Assembly: GCF_036898095.1 (NCBI RefSeq)
Contig: NC_090743.1
Span: 24,022,426 to 24,086,425, forward strand
Direction of reading: 5' to 3'
DNA from: Palaemon carinicauda
Lineage: Eukaryota > Arthropoda > Malacostraca > Decapoda > Palaemonidae
Length of the DNA: 64,000 nucleotides
Positions 1-9,905 of this stretch are shown in pieces. Position 1 is the stretch's first letter. Each line of letters starts with the position of its first letter. The notes beneath the pieces are model-generated. The model ran no database searches. It had not been told where the DNA came from and worked only from the letters and a program-made list of their open reading frames with translations. Position numbers and translations under genes: made by a program.

Positions 1-716
1 GAATGGATGAAATATCACACGAGGTTGGGCTGAAGATAAATAGAAGAAAGACAGAGATGATGAGAATGGAGTATGCAATGGAAGATGAAATATCATTGGA
101 AGGAGAAAGGGTTAATGAGGTAGAATCATTTAAATATTTAGGAACTATGATCTCCAATACAGGGTCTTTAGAATTAGAGTTTAGTGAAAGATGGAAAAAG
201 CAAATCAGACAATGGCTAGGTTAAGTAAAACTTGGGAATCAAATCGCCTGAAATTAAATATAAAAATCAGACTATATATCAGTTTAGGGAGATCGGTGTT
301 ACTCTATGGACATGAGTCATGGTATGACAATGAAACGATCTCCAGTAGATTTAGTAGATTTGAGAACAAAGCCCTCAGAAGAATATTGGGAGTTAAATGG
401 CAGGACAGGATTAGAAATGAAACTATAAGAGAGATTACTCGAGTGCCATATGTGGATGAGTTCATGATGAAGGGTAGATGGAGATGGCTTGGGCATGCTC
501 TTCGCACTCACCAAGAGAGATTAGTTTACTAAATGTTCAGCTGGGCTCCACAAGGCACTAGAAGAGTTGGAAGACCCAGGCCTACATGGCTAAGAACTAT
601 GAAGCACGAAGTAGGATATGATGAATGGAGAAGTATTGAATTAAAAGCTCAAGATAGAGACAACTGACAAAATCTAACCGAGACCCTTTGCGTCAGTAGG
701 CGTAGGAGGAGATGAT
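1..716 (+). pseudogene. RTE-like non-LTR retrotransposon, RT C-terminal remnant
   Basis: This is the 3' end of a non-LTR reverse transcriptase (endonuclease-RT) ORF, cut by the window edge. The first frame (3-224) has the GLKINRRKTEMM and FKYLGTMIS motifs typical of the region after the RT palm. A one-base shift in the A-rich stretch near 195-205 moves it to a second frame (191-532) with LLYGHESW, LRRILGVKW and GRWRWLGHALR. A TAA at 530-532 is followed in the same frame by a GRPRPTW-type tail that ends near 669 and again near 716. The frameshift and stops mean it is dead. Its sequence differs clearly from the other RT element at 61.7 kb, so it is a separate family. The RTE-like label rests on remembered family motifs. 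Confidence 0.75.
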
Positions 717-1364
717 GATAAATAGTGTGTAATTAAATCGGTAAGTGTTCAATATATGTGCACATGTGTATACTACATACTGGATATGGTAAGGGTACAG
801 TACAGTATGTAAAACTACAGTGCATAGTCGTTATGCTAACCGAAACTATAATTTTACTGATGTGGTCATCATACAATTATGACAAAACACTGATGTTCCT
901 ATCTAGTAATACTGTATCTTATAACACTCGCTGCTACTGTAGTGTATATTACTGTAATATATATACAGTAATATCACTACAGTACAGCCTAACTGTGCAG
1001 TAAGTGTTCGCTGTTTTCGTTCAGATGACTTGACTACTTTGACAACTCACCGCATATGTAGCCTACATTCATATACTGTACAGTATTGTAGAGTACAGTA
1101 TGTAGTTAATAAAAACTCTTTAGTGTAATACTGTTCTATACAATAAGTATACAATTTAAGAGTAACAAGTGTACAAATTTTATACGACGACCACTAACTC
1201 TTTCGTTATAGGGTTGTACGTAGCGGCTTGAAGCACAATGCTATTCCTGATGCGTCGGCTCTTGCTTTGTACTGTCCGACATCTACAGTAACCCGTTAAT
1301 AATATTTATCCCATCTTCTATTTCAATGGGTTAGAAAATTAAAAGATAATGATAGTAGTAACGT
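717..1364. other. Unassigned AT-rich spacer
   Basis: No ORF or exon is supported. The stretch is rich in short TACAGTA/TACTGTA words, for example around 797-806, 1075-1100 and 1120-1130. It separates the RT remnant from the Tigger element. Confidence 0.5.
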
Positions 1365-1366
1365 TA

Positions 1367-1379
1367 CAGTGAACCCTCG
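1367..1379 (+). repeat. Tigger-1 left terminal inverted repeat
   Basis: CAGTGAACCCTCG directly after a TA target duplication at 1365-1366. It is a perfect inverted match to 5330-5342. Sub-terminal TTCGCGG/ATCGCGG words follow as far as about 1415. Confidence 0.9.
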
Positions 1380-1864
1380 CTACTTCGCGGTTCGACCATC
1401 GCGGATTCACCACTTCGCGGGTTTTTTCCATAACATATATATATATATACATATCGCGGATTTTCCGGAAATTTCGAAAATACCGCGAAATCTGAAGACC
1501 CCCAAATACGATATTTCGTTACCTGTAATTCCATTAATACTGTAATTAGTAATATCTGCTCTTACTGATTGTTCATTGCATTACATATGATATATAATTC
1601 AGCACAGAAAGAAATAAAACACGAAAAGAGAATGTGATCATACGATAATACAGTACTGTATACAGTACGTAGTAAAATTAAATCGAACAAGAAACGCAAA
1701 TCAGATGCAGTCATACCATATTAGAATGGTGTAAGGCTGCTGATGGCTACTACTGTACTACAAATGTAATGGATGTGCTTCTTTTCCATGAATCTTTTGT
1801 ATGTATACGTACGTAGTACTGCATCCAATAATATTCTTTGTTGCAAAAATCACATTTCGAATAA

Positions 1865-1870
<6 letters not shown>

Positions 1871-1952
<82 letters not shown>
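1871..1952. repeat. (GA)n microsatellite inside Tigger-1
   Basis: An almost pure GA repeat of about 82 bp within the 5' non-coding part of the transposon. It creates spurious Arg-Glu and Ser-Leu ORFs in both directions. Confidence 0.95.
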
Positions 1953-1955
<3 letters not shown>

Positions 1956-1989
1956 ACATCCTACAAAAGAATAAAATAGCATACGTAAA

Positions 1990-2132
1990 GCTATTATTAT
2001 TATTGTTATTATTATTATTATTGTTGTTGTTGTTAATAAAATTATGATTGTTATTATTATTATCATTATTATTATTATTATTACAGTACTGTATTATTAT
2101 CATTATTTATTATTATTATTATTAATACTGCA
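1990..2132. repeat. Imperfect (ATT)n / (GTT)n microsatellite
   Basis: Runs of ATT with GTT and ATC variants occur in the 5' non-coding part of Tigger-1, broken by one TACAGTACTGTA word near 2082-2093. Confidence 0.85.
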
Positions 2133-2435
2133 CGTACGGTATGCGCGGGGTATCTTGTACTTTGAGTTGGTAACCTACGCATCATATACTGTAAGACGGG
2201 TTGTGATTGGTTCAAGCGCTGATAGATGACGAATCAGAACTCAAGTTTTGTTATCTAGCCTGTGATTGGTGTTTTGCCCGCATCTCCAGCTTCCAGCATC
2301 TAGGTTCTCGCGGGCCCGGGTCGTCCACTTTCTCTTACGGCGTATCGCTGAGTAGACGTTCTTAAGTTTGTGAAGTTTAATCTGTGCTGTGTGCGACCTT
2401 TTTAAGTTGAACTTTTTGTTAAATCCTACTGTACA

Positions 2436-4315
2436 ATGCCTCCCAAGCGTTCTGCTTCTACTAAGGCTGGTAGTGATCCTAAACGCCACCGAAGGATGAT
2501 GACGATTGCTGAGAAGGTTACGCTTCTCGATATGTTAAAAGACGGTAGAAGTTACGCGGCCGCGGCGCGCCATTTTGGAATCAACGAATCTACTGTTCGC
2601 TATATCAAGAAGGACGAGGCGAACATTAGAAAGACGGCTGCAATCACCTTTAGCAGATCAGCGAAGCGAGTCGTTACAACGCGTAATAAAACGATCGTAC
2701 GCATGGAAGGTGCTTTAGCCGTGTGGATTGCCGACTGCCGGAAGAAGAACATAGCCTTGGATACGAACACCATCCGAACAAAGGCTTTGAGCTTGTATGA
2801 GAATTTTGCTTCAAAGGAACCTCAAGACGACGACGGCAACCATGCTGAAGAAGATGATGATGCAGATGATCCTCAACCAGGGACATCCACTGATTCCCAG
2901 CCTCAGAAACAACGTTTTTCCGCCAGCAAAGGATGGTTCGCGAATTTTCAGAAACGCTTTGCCCTGAAAAGCGTTTCCCTGCATGGCGAGGCTGCTTCGG
3001 CTGACACTGCCGCTGCTGAAACTTACGCGAACCAGACATTCAAGAATATTATCGCCGAAGGTGGATACAAGCCGGAACAAGTGTTTAATATGGATGAGAC
3101 CGGCTTGTTTTGGAAGAGAATGCCGTCGCGAACTTTCCTGTTCAAAGAGGAAGCCAAAGCCTCTGGCTTTAAAGCATTCAAGGATCGCGTTACCCTCGTG
3201 ATGTGTGGCAATGCTGCTGGATTTTTGCTAAAGCCGGGGCTTATTTATAAGTCGAAAAATCCTCGCGCTTTGAAAAATAAAAATATGAATCTCCTTCCCG
3301 TGTACTGGATGCATAATCAAAAAGCATGGATTACGAAGATGCTGACCTCCAACTGGTTCCTTCAGTGTTTTATCCCGCAAGTCAGCAAATATCTCTTAGA
3401 GAAGGGCTTGCCATTCAAGATCCTTCTCCTTATGGATAACGCTGGTGGACAGGCAACTGACCTGTCGCATGAGGGCATTCAGGTTGAGTTCCTGCCACCC
3501 AACACCACGTCATTAATTCAACAGATGGACCGGGGGTTATCAGGGCGTTTAAGGCCCTCTACACGAAGAATACCTTGGCGGACCTCGTTGCGTGTGTGGA
3601 TGCTGCCCAAGATGATGAGGATGAAGATTTTAACTTGAAGGCGTACTGGCGGCAGTATACCATAGCCACGTGCCTGCAGAATATTCAGAAGGCACTGCAA
3701 GAGATGAAACCTGCAACCGTGAATGCGAGCTGGAAGAAGTTGTGGCTCCAGATTGTTTACGACGACGAGGGATTTACACCTGCTGAAATCCAACACTCTG
3801 CAATACGCAAATCTGTGCAGTTGGCTGCCATAATTGGAGGTGACGGGTTTGGCGACATGACGACTGAAGACGTCGACGAGTTGTTGGACTGCCATTCCCA
3901 GCCCCTAACTGACGCAGACCTCGAAGACCTGACGAAATCGGCAAGCGAAGAAGAGAGTGAAACCCAGGAAGAGACCCAAGAAAATGTCGAAGAAACGGGC
4001 TTAACATTAGAACGGCTTGCCAAGGCCTGCAACCATGCGAAGGAGTTGAAAGAAATGTTGCAAGAGTGGGACGAGGATATGGTTCGGTCGATGCAATTCT
4101 GCAACAAGGTTGATGACATAATGACTCCCTACAAGATGCTCTTAGATCGAAAAAAGAAGCAGCGGCAACAACTTCTGATCACAATGTTCTTCCAGCCTCG
4201 CAAAAAAGAGCCAGTTCCTCCTGCTAGTACGCCTTCGGAAGAAATTGAAGAAGTTTCCCAGGAAGAAGTTGAAGAGGTGTCCCAGGAAAAGACACCTCTG
4301 TCTGAAGAGACGTAA
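2436..4315 (+). pseudogene. Tigger/pogo transposase, one frameshift
   Basis: A DDE transposase that would cut and reinsert the element at TA sites in the nucleus. The first frame starts at ATG 2436 and runs to 3638. It has a pipsqueak/CENP-B-type HTH (about residues 21-66, MTIAEKVTLLDMLKDGRSYA onward), a second CENP-B-type DNA-binding half with an acidic linker (about 85-190), and the catalytic core. The three acids are D220 (in FNMDETG), D334 (in LLLMDNAGG) and D365 (in QQMDRG), spaced as DD30D. One G is missing from the G run at 3531-3535. This shifts the frame, and the open continuation covers about 3538-4315, ending in an acidic tail. That tail has a PCNA-binding (PIP-box) motif, QLLITMFF, at 4169-4192. 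Apart from the one-base gap, both frames are open. PIP boxes have been described in pogo-type transposases. Confidence 0.9.
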
Positions 4316-4326
4316 AATACTACCTG

Positions 4327-4380
4327 GCTGCACAGTAGAACACATCATCAGCTTCATCATCATCATTTCTACTGTGCAGC
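4327..4380 (+). repeat. Perfect 14-bp hairpin after the transposase stop
   Basis: GCTGCACAGTAGAA (4327-4340) and its exact complement (4367-4380) flank a 26-nt loop rich in CATCAT. It begins 11 bp after the stop codon of the transposase frame, so it lies in the presumed 3' UTR. Its role is unknown; mRNA processing or stability would be a guess. Confidence 0.8.
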
Positions 4381-4479
4381 AAATTCATCGCCATCATCAT
4401 TCAAGTTTTTCTTGAACTTCTTTCGTGGTGAGTACAGTAACAATCTTTATTTTTTACTTTAATATTCTGACATTCTAAT

Positions 4480-4602
4480 ATTTGTGCCTGTTTTATAGTT
4501 TAGTACTGTATGCATTAAGTTAAAGGGAAGGTTTTAAAAGTCTATATGTTGTAACCTATCATATTTTTTTTTGTTTAAAATTTACATTTGTACGTACGTA
4601 AA

Positions 4603-4659
<57 letters not shown>

Positions 4660-5240
4660 AATTGTTTTCCTGCTTTGCTACGTACAGTATGTACTGTATG
4701 ATTTTATATAGATACGGTAAATTATATTTGTACTAATAACATATTTTGTAAATGCTTTTACTGTAAATATCATTATTTATCACTTTCATCATGCGCGTTA
4801 AATGCCTTGTTTGTTCTGAGCGTGGTTGTTTACTGAGCGTACAGTACTTTATGATGCCGTCGTTTCAGGCGGCGTCATAAAGAAAAACATTTCATTTGAA
4901 AGTCCTAAGAAAAATTGAGTACGTAAAACATTGGTAATAAAAAAATCAACATACTGTATAATCAATATAATCGATGCAAAAACTAACCTATACATATATG
5001 TGTACACTAAATGAGTTTGTTTCTTCATTATGATCAGAGATGAACGTAAACAAAACATTGGTTGCCATTTTTTATCGTGCTTTTTAGGTGTTTAGGAAAC
5101 GCATGATATAAAATCGCCTTTAATATTTGTGCCTATTTTAGTTTAGGGTGCTGTAGCACATGCATTAAGTGTTCTGTACATTAAAGGGTGGTTTGTTAAC
5201 AGTACTACGTACAAGGGAAGGTTTTAAAAGTCCGAATATA
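4480..5240 (+). repeat. Duplicated 3' segment inside Tigger-1
   Basis: The stretch around 4480-4546 (TTTGTGCCTGTTTTATAG ... GCATTAAGT ... GGGAAGGTTTTAAAAGTC) recurs at about 5124-5232 with an internal insertion. The DNA between the copies includes the (CT)n tract. This suggests an internal duplication of several hundred bases, or recombination between two copies, in the 3' non-coding part. Confidence 0.7.
4607..4656. repeat. (CT)n microsatellite inside Tigger-1
   Basis: A pure CT repeat of about 50 bp in the 3' non-coding part of the transposon. Confidence 0.95.
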
Positions 5241-5329
5241 CATGTTAAATAAATAGGTAAATATGATGTCACTACTTCGCGGATTTTCACCTATCGCGGC
5301 CGGGTCTGGAACCTATCTACCGCGATAAA

Positions 5330-5342
5330 CGAGGGTTCACTG
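5330..5342 (-). repeat. Tigger-1 right terminal inverted repeat
   Basis: CGAGGGTTCACTG, the exact complement of 1367-1379, followed by TA at 5343-5344. Inward of it, 5276-5327 carries TTCGCGG, ATCGCGG and CCGCGAT words that mirror the left end. Confidence 0.9.
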
Positions 5343-5344
5343 TA

Positions 5345-6650
5345 TAATAATTGCGTATACTCGTACAGCTACAATAACAACATATTAAGAATTTCCTAAG
5401 CTTCATAATCAAGCACCATAGAGCTAAAAACTATAAATTATCGTGCATTGGCAACATGAATGAAACTCCGGTTAACGGGTATTCTAATTACATATTGTTC
5501 ATTAATAGGGTAGTAGTTTGGAAGGATTGATTTAAAATCATAGAATATACTCATTTTAATTATGGTATATTTACCTGTAATTTTTTCTTCCTTTAGTTAT
5601 AGTATGACTGTTGTGTTGTTGGTATGCTAGCCTAGTTATCCAAAACCTAGAATTTTCCATATTTTTAATTAACATTTCTACTTGCATAGTAGTTTGAAAG
5701 GATTAACTTAACATATAATATGCTCCCTATAATCTTCTACTGTAGTTGGGTTTAAGTAAAAAATATAAGAATTGATTTTATCTTTACAGAATTACAATAC
5801 TTCCGTCACCAAAAAATTGAGAATTGTGTTTTATTTTTATACTCTCTTCAACAGTAATTCAGCCTATTTTATAAGTCAAAAACATAAATATCTTAGTAAT
5901 AATATTTTCTTTAAGGAAATGTGAAATATCCTTCAGTAGCAGGCCTTAATTAGCTGATTTGGAAAGCATAAACATAAGCAATGGAAAAGATTGTAATTGT
6001 ATATCTTTTTATTTACAAATGCGATACTAAAATGTGAATATTACATGCATTATTATTGGATACAGTTAAGTGAAACACCAGTTTAATCATAGTCTGGTGT
6101 ATTTCAAATATAGTTGTAATTTTGTACTACAGTGCACAGCAAGAGCTGAGGTAAGCCGGTTGGGGAGATAGGAAAGTGGTGTGAAGCAAGCTCAGTACAA
6201 AGGAGTGCGTGCCATTTGAAATCATCGCACCATGAGATTTTTTATCACAAATATTTTATTTTTTATTTAATAGGTATCGCAGTTCTTCATGTCGTTTATA
6301 AGTGAAATCGCTAAGTATAAACTCACGTAAAGTGTGAGCTGACTGTACATATGGTATACGAGTGATAGGTTTCTATGTAAACTAATTTTGTTATTTAAGC
6401 ACTCATTATATATTTATAAGTCATCTGCACATGTCTCCTTACATTGATAACAGTACTTAGCATAATTGTGTGGTAATTTAGATGTATTGTAGTTTACTCC
6501 TTGGAGCTACTGCAGTAATTTGGCTGTTCTTCAACCCTCACCCTTGTTCCCAAGATGCATCTCAGCCGCAGCAGTCCGTTTATTGTTTGCTTTAAGTTCT
6601 TTTTTGTTGAACTAACCTGTGAATGTGTGCGGCCCTGGCCTCACTGGCAG
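5345..6650. other. AT-rich non-coding stretch upstream of the first visible abLIM exon
   Basis: No supported exon. It is probably intron of abLIM. It ends with a good branch-point-like word, CTAAC, near 6612-6616, followed by a moderately pyrimidine-rich run to the acceptor at 6649-6650. An exon-like 18-nt piece at 6133-6150 is rejected below because it breaks the frame. Confidence 0.5.
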
Positions 6651-6769
6651 ATGTTTCAGAACGACGGCGGAGATGGTCAGGGAGTACGAAAGCTGTCAGT
6701 ATTGATGAAACGGACGAAGCAACAGAATTAGAAGATGACGAAACTTTAATGGAAGACCCTAAATTGAAG
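6651..6769 (+). CDS. Unc-115: abLIM/Unc-115-like protein, first exon in window (central region)
   Basis: Actin-binding LIM proteins join N-terminal LIM domains to a C-terminal villin headpiece and link actin filaments to signalling and adhesion complexes. This 119-nt exon encodes a segment beginning VSERRRRWSGSTKAVSIDE, followed by acidic residues (TELEDDE) and ending MEDPKLK. It corresponds to the region before the conserved central block of abLIMs, where vertebrate proteins have an acidic EEDDEELL stretch. The acceptor is at 6649-6650, 34 nt after a CTAAC branch point; the donor GTATGG is at 6770. It enters in phase 1 and leaves in phase 0. The frame is also open back to an ATG at 6623, so a short isoform starting here cannot be excluded, but the context of that ATG is poor. 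LIM domains are not in the window. Confidence 0.75.
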
Positions 6770-7606
6770 GTATGGGGAATTCAGCTTACCTGGTACTGTA
6801 TATATTTTTATCTAAAATTTGACAGATATATGTGCTCATAGTACTGTACTGTAAATTGATTCAATTGTCAATTACAGCATTCTGCTTTTCACTCAACATA
6901 TTTTTTGTAATGTACAATAATCCCTTAGTAATCTATGAACACTGAATTTTTTTTATTTTGATTTGCTTTATGAAAATAAGTAAAGATTAGGATGAAATTA
7001 TTGTTGAATAAAATCTTTTGGAAATCAAACTAATTAATTGGGGTAATATTAAATAAGTATTGTGATAGTGCCATAAAAGAGAGCTTGAAAGAAAAGATTT
7101 TTTTATGTAAATGAATGAGAAGTGATTTATAGAAACCAGTATTTATCCTGAGAAAAAATGAAGAAAATTTTAAAGGGTGCGGTAATATTGAATGATTGAA
7201 ATGCTTACTTCCAAAAACTATAATGTTATTGCTGAGAGGGAGACAGAAAGATTTTGTATAATAAATCAATGAATTTTCTTTACATTTTCTCAGGAAGAGA
7301 CACACTTAAGGTTCATTACTACTGTATCATTTATTCTGTGTAAAATTCTGACAACCCTCACAAGTGTTGTTCACAAGAGAGGATACAAGCATTATCTATC
7401 ATTGTTATCGCTACAGTATACGGCTTGGATTTGATTATGAGGGAATTTCATTAAAACCAACATACTGCATACAAACTGAAAACAGTTTTTATAGATACTA
7501 TGGGTGACTATAGACATTTTCTTTATTGTTTTGACTATTTTGACTTGTTTTACCTTTGTATTTGTTAGATTCCAGGTATTATTTTTTCTTTTGTAACAAC
7601 TTTCAG
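6770..7606 (+). other. abLIM intron, 837 nt
   Basis: AT-rich. The GTATGG donor and TTTCAG acceptor fit the flanking phase-0 exons. No repeat or ORF of note. Confidence 0.7.
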
Positions 7607-7793
7607 AAAGAAGAAGTAGAGCTTAGTAAAATTGCAACTGGTATTGGCAAAGTTTTTCTACAGCAAGTAAAAGAAAGAGAAAAGATTAGGGCATGGAAAG
7701 CTACACATTTAGATCCACGAAATGCTTCACGCTCACCAGCAGCAGATCGTGAGCCAGGCAACAAATTGCGTTTTGGAACATCTCTTAATGCAT
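7607..7793 (+). CDS. Unc-115: abLIM/Unc-115-like protein, conserved central block exon
   Basis: This 187-nt exon encodes 62 residues. It starts KEEVELSKIATGIGKVFL, continues with a charged helix-like stretch (QQVKEREKIR) and has DPRNASRSPAADREPG near its end. It aligns by eye with the vertebrate abLIM block in which EEQLMKLNSGLGQLIL is followed by a charged helix and SRYDSP; I regard this as the abLIM anchor region. The acceptor TTTCAG ends at 7606 and the donor GTAAGT starts at 7794. Phase is 0 in and 1 out. With the previous exon it reads PKLK-KEEVELS without a break. The family match is from memory of the domain; the splice sites are seen directly. Confidence 0.88.
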
Positions 7794-8161
7794 GTAAGTG
7801 TAAATTTTTTCAGTCTCAAAGACCACAATTGTCAATATTTTCAATGTTATCATTATACTTTTCTAAGAATATGATGATAAAAGGTTATTTAGTTTTTTTA
7901 AGCTTAGGAACCTAATAATAAAGGGTTATTTAGTTTTTGAGACCAAAATTAATTGCAGTAGTCTGTATAATTGTTTTTAACAAATTTAAACATTCATATT
8001 GTTTTGCGATTTAGATATCTTTGTGTATAATCCTTCAAAATTCCATCTATGTTTCTAGTACTATATTGTATTCATAGCTACAAATGGTCAAATAAAGACT
8101 ATGGCCAGTATAAAAGTAAAGTATAAAGGTGTTTGGGGGCTCACAAAAGCATTGTTGACAG
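7794..8161 (+). other. abLIM intron, 368 nt
   Basis: Donor GTAAGT; acceptor TTGACAG. The polypyrimidine tract before the acceptor is weak, so this junction rests mainly on phase and on the SPSR junction residues. Confidence 0.65.
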
Positions 8162-8281
8162 CACCTTCCCGAATGACAGACCACAATCGACCTTGGGGGC
8201 CAGAGGATGATGAATTTGACAGGGGTTCTTCGTATCGATGTTCTACAGGGCGATCCTCTGCTACTATACCTTCTTACAACG
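8162..8281 (+). CDS. Unc-115: abLIM/Unc-115-like protein exon
   Basis: This 120-nt exon is phase 1 in and phase 1 out. With the T left by the previous exon it gives S, then PSRMTDHNRPWGPEDDEFDR and a Ser/Thr-rich tail ending ATIPSYN. The donor GTATGT starts at 8282. The frame is also open upstream to about 8101, but only the acceptor at 8160-8161 matches the phase of the previous exon. The segment has no recognised fold and is probably a disordered linker between the central block and the headpiece. Confidence 0.75.
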
Positions 8282-8609
8282 GTATGTAGGCAATATTTGT
8301 TCAAAGTTTAGTTCTTTAAGGATACATCAAAGAAATTTACTTGAAAAGTATCTTATTTCTATGAACCTTCCCTGGTGTTTAAATTGCTTCTCTCTCGAAG
8401 CTATAGTTGCTTAATGTTGGTGTCTATCCTAAAACTAGAAATTTCCTTTTTTTCCCTTGCAGTAGTCCTGACCCTCGAGTATAATACTATATTGGGATCA
8501 TTGGGTGGGTTAAAGACCGTTCATGAATGGCAGAAGCAAGGGACTGTGACAATGTATTTGAGACTGACCATATATAGCCTACATATACTTATACAATATA
8601 CTGTAATCA

Positions 8610-8735
8610 GTGCCCAAGCCCCCTTTCCACCCAAGCTAGGACTCAGCTGGTAGCCCTATAATCTCCCCCAAATCCCTCTACCCTTAGCTCACAAGGATGG
8701 TGAGGTTGCAGATGCTACAAAAAACTACAGCGTAC
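8610..8735 (+). repeat. SINE-like dispersed repeat fragment
   Basis: The stretch containing CCCAAGCTAGGA and, later, TTAGCTCACAAGGATGGTGA and GTTGCAG resembles a dispersed repeat I remember from shrimp genomic sequences. It is GC-richer than the flanks and lies inside an intron. Identification is from memory, without a search. Confidence 0.4.
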
Positions 8736-9549
8736 AGGCTCTTTTTTTATAATATTGGTTAGGCGAAGCGGTAATTATTTTGCCTTCCCAACTTTCCGAG
8801 GTAAAAATAATTTTAATGCATAAATTTCTCCTCTGTTTTTTCACATTTCTTCTCGGGGGAAGGGTGTCAGCAGTATTATAACTCAGAAAATAGATTCCTA
8901 TGCCCCGTAAAGGCTGTTAGTTGTTGTTCAGACAAAACTTAATATATTAGGGGAAAGGTTTCCAATAAGTTTTGTGGGGTTAGAATTTCAAAGTGCCCTT
9001 TCTCCAAGAATGCTTTGTCTTTTCTTATTAAAATTTTAGTGACAGATGCTCACAGAGAATTAGATCCTGGTCAAATGAAAGACCTGAAAGTTCAAGTTCA
9101 TTAGAAGTGTAGCTTCTTTTCTTTATTTTTGTTGAAATATTTCTTTAGAAAGGGGTTTGGCTGCAGTTCAGTGATGTACCCAGTTTATTTTTGCTAAACA
9201 TTGTTTGAGAAGCTTGGTTTGTTAATAAGAATTTCTGGACACTGAGTTCTGTTGGAGCTGCAGGTGATGCAGTTCAGTAATAATTTTTTCTTTTAACATT
9301 TTTGAAAGATGTGAATTTAGTTATAGTTTTAATTTCGTAAAAATAAATTCAGGGTGATGAGTACTATAGTAAATAAAAAGTTTTTAAAAGTTAAATGTTG
9401 ATATTTCTAAGAGGAATTTTCAAGTTTTAAAATTCTTTATATTCTTTTAAGATTTAGCCTCTTGAGACTTTAGTTTCCCCTCTTTTAGTCTTTCTTTCAC
9501 TATCCCACCATCTCAATGTGAGAGTTAGCAATGTGGATGTCAGGGGAGA

Positions 9550-9905
9550 TTCATAGAAATGAACAGAACTTTAATAGTGAAATTACTTATTTCTATAATC
9601 ACCTGGCATTCATAAACATGCCTATCGCCCACCTCTCTACTGAATAGTGATGTCAACAGTACTTTCGACTTTGATGCTAAAAAACAAAGGGTATGGTTTA
9701 CCATAGCGGTTGTGTTGCCATGCACTGCCATATGATACTAATACAGTATACTACACTAGAGGACAAGACTATTGCAAATGAAGCAAACAAGTATTTTATT
9801 TTTAGGGTTAATGTCAACATGAAGCCAAATTTGAGAGAAAAGTAATATTAATGCCAGGTGAGTATAGAAATAAGTAATTTTGTTATTATAGTTGTTTTAT
9901 TTTTT
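9550..9905. mobile_element. MITE-like or solo-end element with imperfect inverted ends
   Basis: The sequence at about 9550-9612 (TCATAGAAATGAACAG ... ATTACTTATTTCTATAATC ... CCTGGCATT) recurs in inverted orientation at about 9843-9905 (AATGCCAGGTGAGTATAG, AAATAAGTAATTTT). The arms are about 60 bp, around 230 bp apart, and there is no ORF. The right arm contains a splice-donor-like CAGGTGAGTA. Confidence 0.55.

Larger units (their letters stand above)
1367..5342 (+). mobile_element. Tigger/pogo-type DNA transposon, nearly complete (Tigger-1)
   Basis: A 3976-bp element is bounded by perfect 13-bp inverted ends, CAGTGAACCCTCG at 1367-1379 and its complement at 5330-5342. TA dinucleotides flank it at 1365-1366 and 5343-5344, the target duplication expected for the Tc1/mariner-pogo superfamily. 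Inside both ends are further copies of TTCGCGG/ATCGCGG, which look like sub-terminal transposase sites. The single transposase gene is at 2436-4315. The element also carries (GA)n, (ATT)n and (CT)n microsatellites, a 14-bp hairpin after the stop codon and a duplicated 3' segment. It sits upstream of, or in an upstream intron of, the abLIM gene in the same orientation. The single frameshift and clean ends suggest a fairly recent insertion. Confidence 0.92.

Noticed and set aside
1750..2103. Asn-rich and Ser-Leu-rich frames on the minus strand
   Set aside because: Translation of (ATT)n and (GA)n repeats inside Tigger-1.
6133..6150. 18-nt microexon candidate between TACTACAG and GTAAGC
   Set aside because: It must be read in phase 1 to join the 6651 exon, and that reading contains TGA.
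8101..8161. Upstream extension of the 8162 exon to ATG 8101
   Set aside because: Phase with the previous exon fits only the acceptor at 8160-8161, and the extension has no family match.
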